A stretch of 33,175 bases of DNA from Bacteroidales bacterium (GTDB lineage Bacteria; Bacteroidota; Bacteroidia; Bacteroidales; VadinHA17): contig JAHEYW010000007.1 in assembly GCA_023251395.1 (NCBI GenBank), positions 1 to 33,175 of the forward strand. Reading direction: 5' to 3'. The notes beneath the pieces were generated by a model. It did not search any database. It worked only from the letters and a program-made list of their open reading frames with translations, and was not told where the DNA came from. This document shows, in pieces, positions 32,278 to 33,175 of this stretch. The position numbers and the translations under genes were made by a program. Every line of letters begins with the position of its first letter. Within the stretch, counting starts at the first letter, position 1.

Positions 32278-33175
32278 TTAGGGAACTTCGGTTATATTCA
32301 GAATCTCAGTTATTATATGGTCCTGGTTTACATTCTCAGCTTCAGCTTCATATGTTAATCCGATTCTGTGCCTCATCACATCTGAACATACTGCTCGTAC
32401 ATCTTCCGGGATCACATAGCCCCGTCGCTTAATAAATGCATAGGCTTTTGCTGCAAGTGCAAGATTAATAGATGCGCGGGGTGAAGCCCCATATGAAATC
32501 ATATTTTTAAATCGTGGCAGGCCAAATTTCTCGGGGTCACGGCTGGCAAATACAATAGCAAGGATATAGTTTTCAATCTTCTCATCCATATAAACTTCCC
32601 TGACTGTATTTCTTGCTCTGATGATATCTTCAGGCTTTAAAACGGTGTTGGCGTTTGGAAATACTTTTGCCAGATTCTCCCTCATAATACCTTTCTCCTC
32701 CTCGATTGACGGGTAATCGATCAGTATCTTTAACATAAAACGGTCAACCTGTGCTTCAGGCAGCGGATAAGTCCCTTCCTGTTCTATCGGGTTCTGCGTA
32801 GCAAGTACAAGAAATGGTTCCTCGAGCTTATAGGTCATCTCACCAATTGTTACCTGCCGTTCCTGCATTGCTTCAAGAAGAGCACTTTGCACCTTTGCAG
32901 GTGATCTGTTAATCTCGTCTGCGAGTATGAGATTTGCAAAAACTGGTCCTTTCTTTACAATGAACTCTTCGCGCTTCTGACTATATATCATTGTACCAAT
33001 AAGGTCAGCAGGCAGAAGATCGGGAGTAAATTGAATCCTGCTGAATCTGGCATCAATGATTGATGCTAATGATTTTATAGCCAGCGTTTTAGCAAGCCCT
33101 GGGACTCCCTCGAGAAGAAGGTGCCCGTTAGAAAGCAGACCTATCAGCAAACTGTCAATCAGATGTTTCTGACCA
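32278..33175 (-). CDS. moxR: MoxR-family AAA+ ATPase (5' partial)
   Basis: This AAA+ ATPase of the MoxR group is read through the window edge. Codons before position 33150 give GQKHLIDSL, the family's usual start of the domain, so roughly the first 45 residues are missing. Walker A is GVPGLAKT, Walker B is LILADEINRS, and sensor 1 is LATQNPIEQEGTYPLPEAQVD (near residues 117-137 of the visible frame). KVQSALLEAMQERQVTIG and FKNMISYGASPRASINLALA are further family marks. MoxR ATPases act as chaperone-like factors for von Willebrand A proteins. It is the first visible gene of the Bat operon, with its promoter outside the window. Confidence 0.94.
   Translation of the reverse strand, partial: GQKHLIDSLLIGLLSNGHLLLEGVPGLAKTLAIKSLASIIDARFSRIQFTPDLLPADLIGTMIYSQKREEFIVKKGPVFANLILADEINRSPAKVQSALLEAMQERQVTIGEMTYKLEEPFLVLATQNPIEQEGTYPLPEAQVDRFMLKILIDYPSIEEEKGIMRENLAKVFPNANTVLKPEDIIRARNTVREVYMDEKIENYILAIVFASRDPEKFGLPRFKNMISYGASPRASINLALAAKAYAFIKRRGYVIPEDVRAVCSDVMRHRIGLTYEAEAENVNQDHIITEILNITEVP

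Overview
The window looks like a chromosomal segment of a Bacteroidota bacterium, probably of the Bacteroidales/Marinilabiliales type. Supporting signs are a moderately AT-rich composition, starts without clear Shine-Dalgarno sequences, a complete moxR-DUF58-batA-E ('Bat') operon, a Bacteroidetes-type QVPQGFNYQA secreted fibre protein, and a TTTG/TAnnTTTG-type promoter candidate. No rRNA, tRNA, CRISPR array or transposase was seen. The assignment rests on gene content and is an inference.

Layout. 1-3963 (+): the end of an EmrA/HlyD adaptor, an EmrB/QacA exporter and a TolC-type outer-membrane channel form an overlapping tripartite efflux operon. 3964-4147 is a GC-richer, repeat-like intergenic element. 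4148-6351 (-): a DUF169-type protein followed by an FGGY carbohydrate-kinase homologue whose catalytic motifs look destroyed. 6425-7760 (+): an EamA transporter and an ArfB-type ribosome-rescue hydrolase. 7792-9228 (-): a MATE exporter. 9229-10301: about 1 kb without a convincing gene, holding CGCAAA repeats and an AT-rich stretch with a candidate promoter. 10302-13571 (+): lysine 2,3-aminomutase plus two D-Ala-D-Ala-ligase-like ATP-grasp enzymes, a compact candidate pathway for a beta-lysine-containing small peptide or amide. 13691-14516: a DUF486 membrane protein and a convergent CYTH-domain protein. 14744-21803 (+): a decayed fibre-gene paralogue with in-frame TGA and TAA, then a 2067-residue fibre gene with about 75 glycine/asparagine-rich repeats of 17 residues and a C-terminal S74 intramolecular-chaperone domain. 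22076-22741 (+): a uracil-DNA glycosylase gene complete except for one in-frame TAA at codon 36. 22772-23947 (-): a Cys/Met-metabolism PLP enzyme. 24115-24510 (-): an orphan lipoprotein. 24578-33175 (-): the Bat operon, in transcription order moxR (5' end outside the window), an unknown secreted protein, DUF58, a BatD-like membrane protein, batA, batB, batC, batD and batE.

Points of most interest. (1) The kamA plus two ATP-grasp cassette, a plausible undescribed small-molecule pathway. (2) The giant S74 fibre, with its nested repeat expansion and dead neighbour. (3) Two terminator-like leaders (about 21969-22030 on + and 23985-24050 on -) that share an upstream sequence motif and each lie about 40-50 bases before a gene in the same orientation, suggesting a repeated regulatory RNA or attenuator. 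(4) Two broken or degenerate enzymes: the FGGY pseudokinase candidate and the interrupted ung. Functional statements come from recognised families and visible motifs; no database search was possible.
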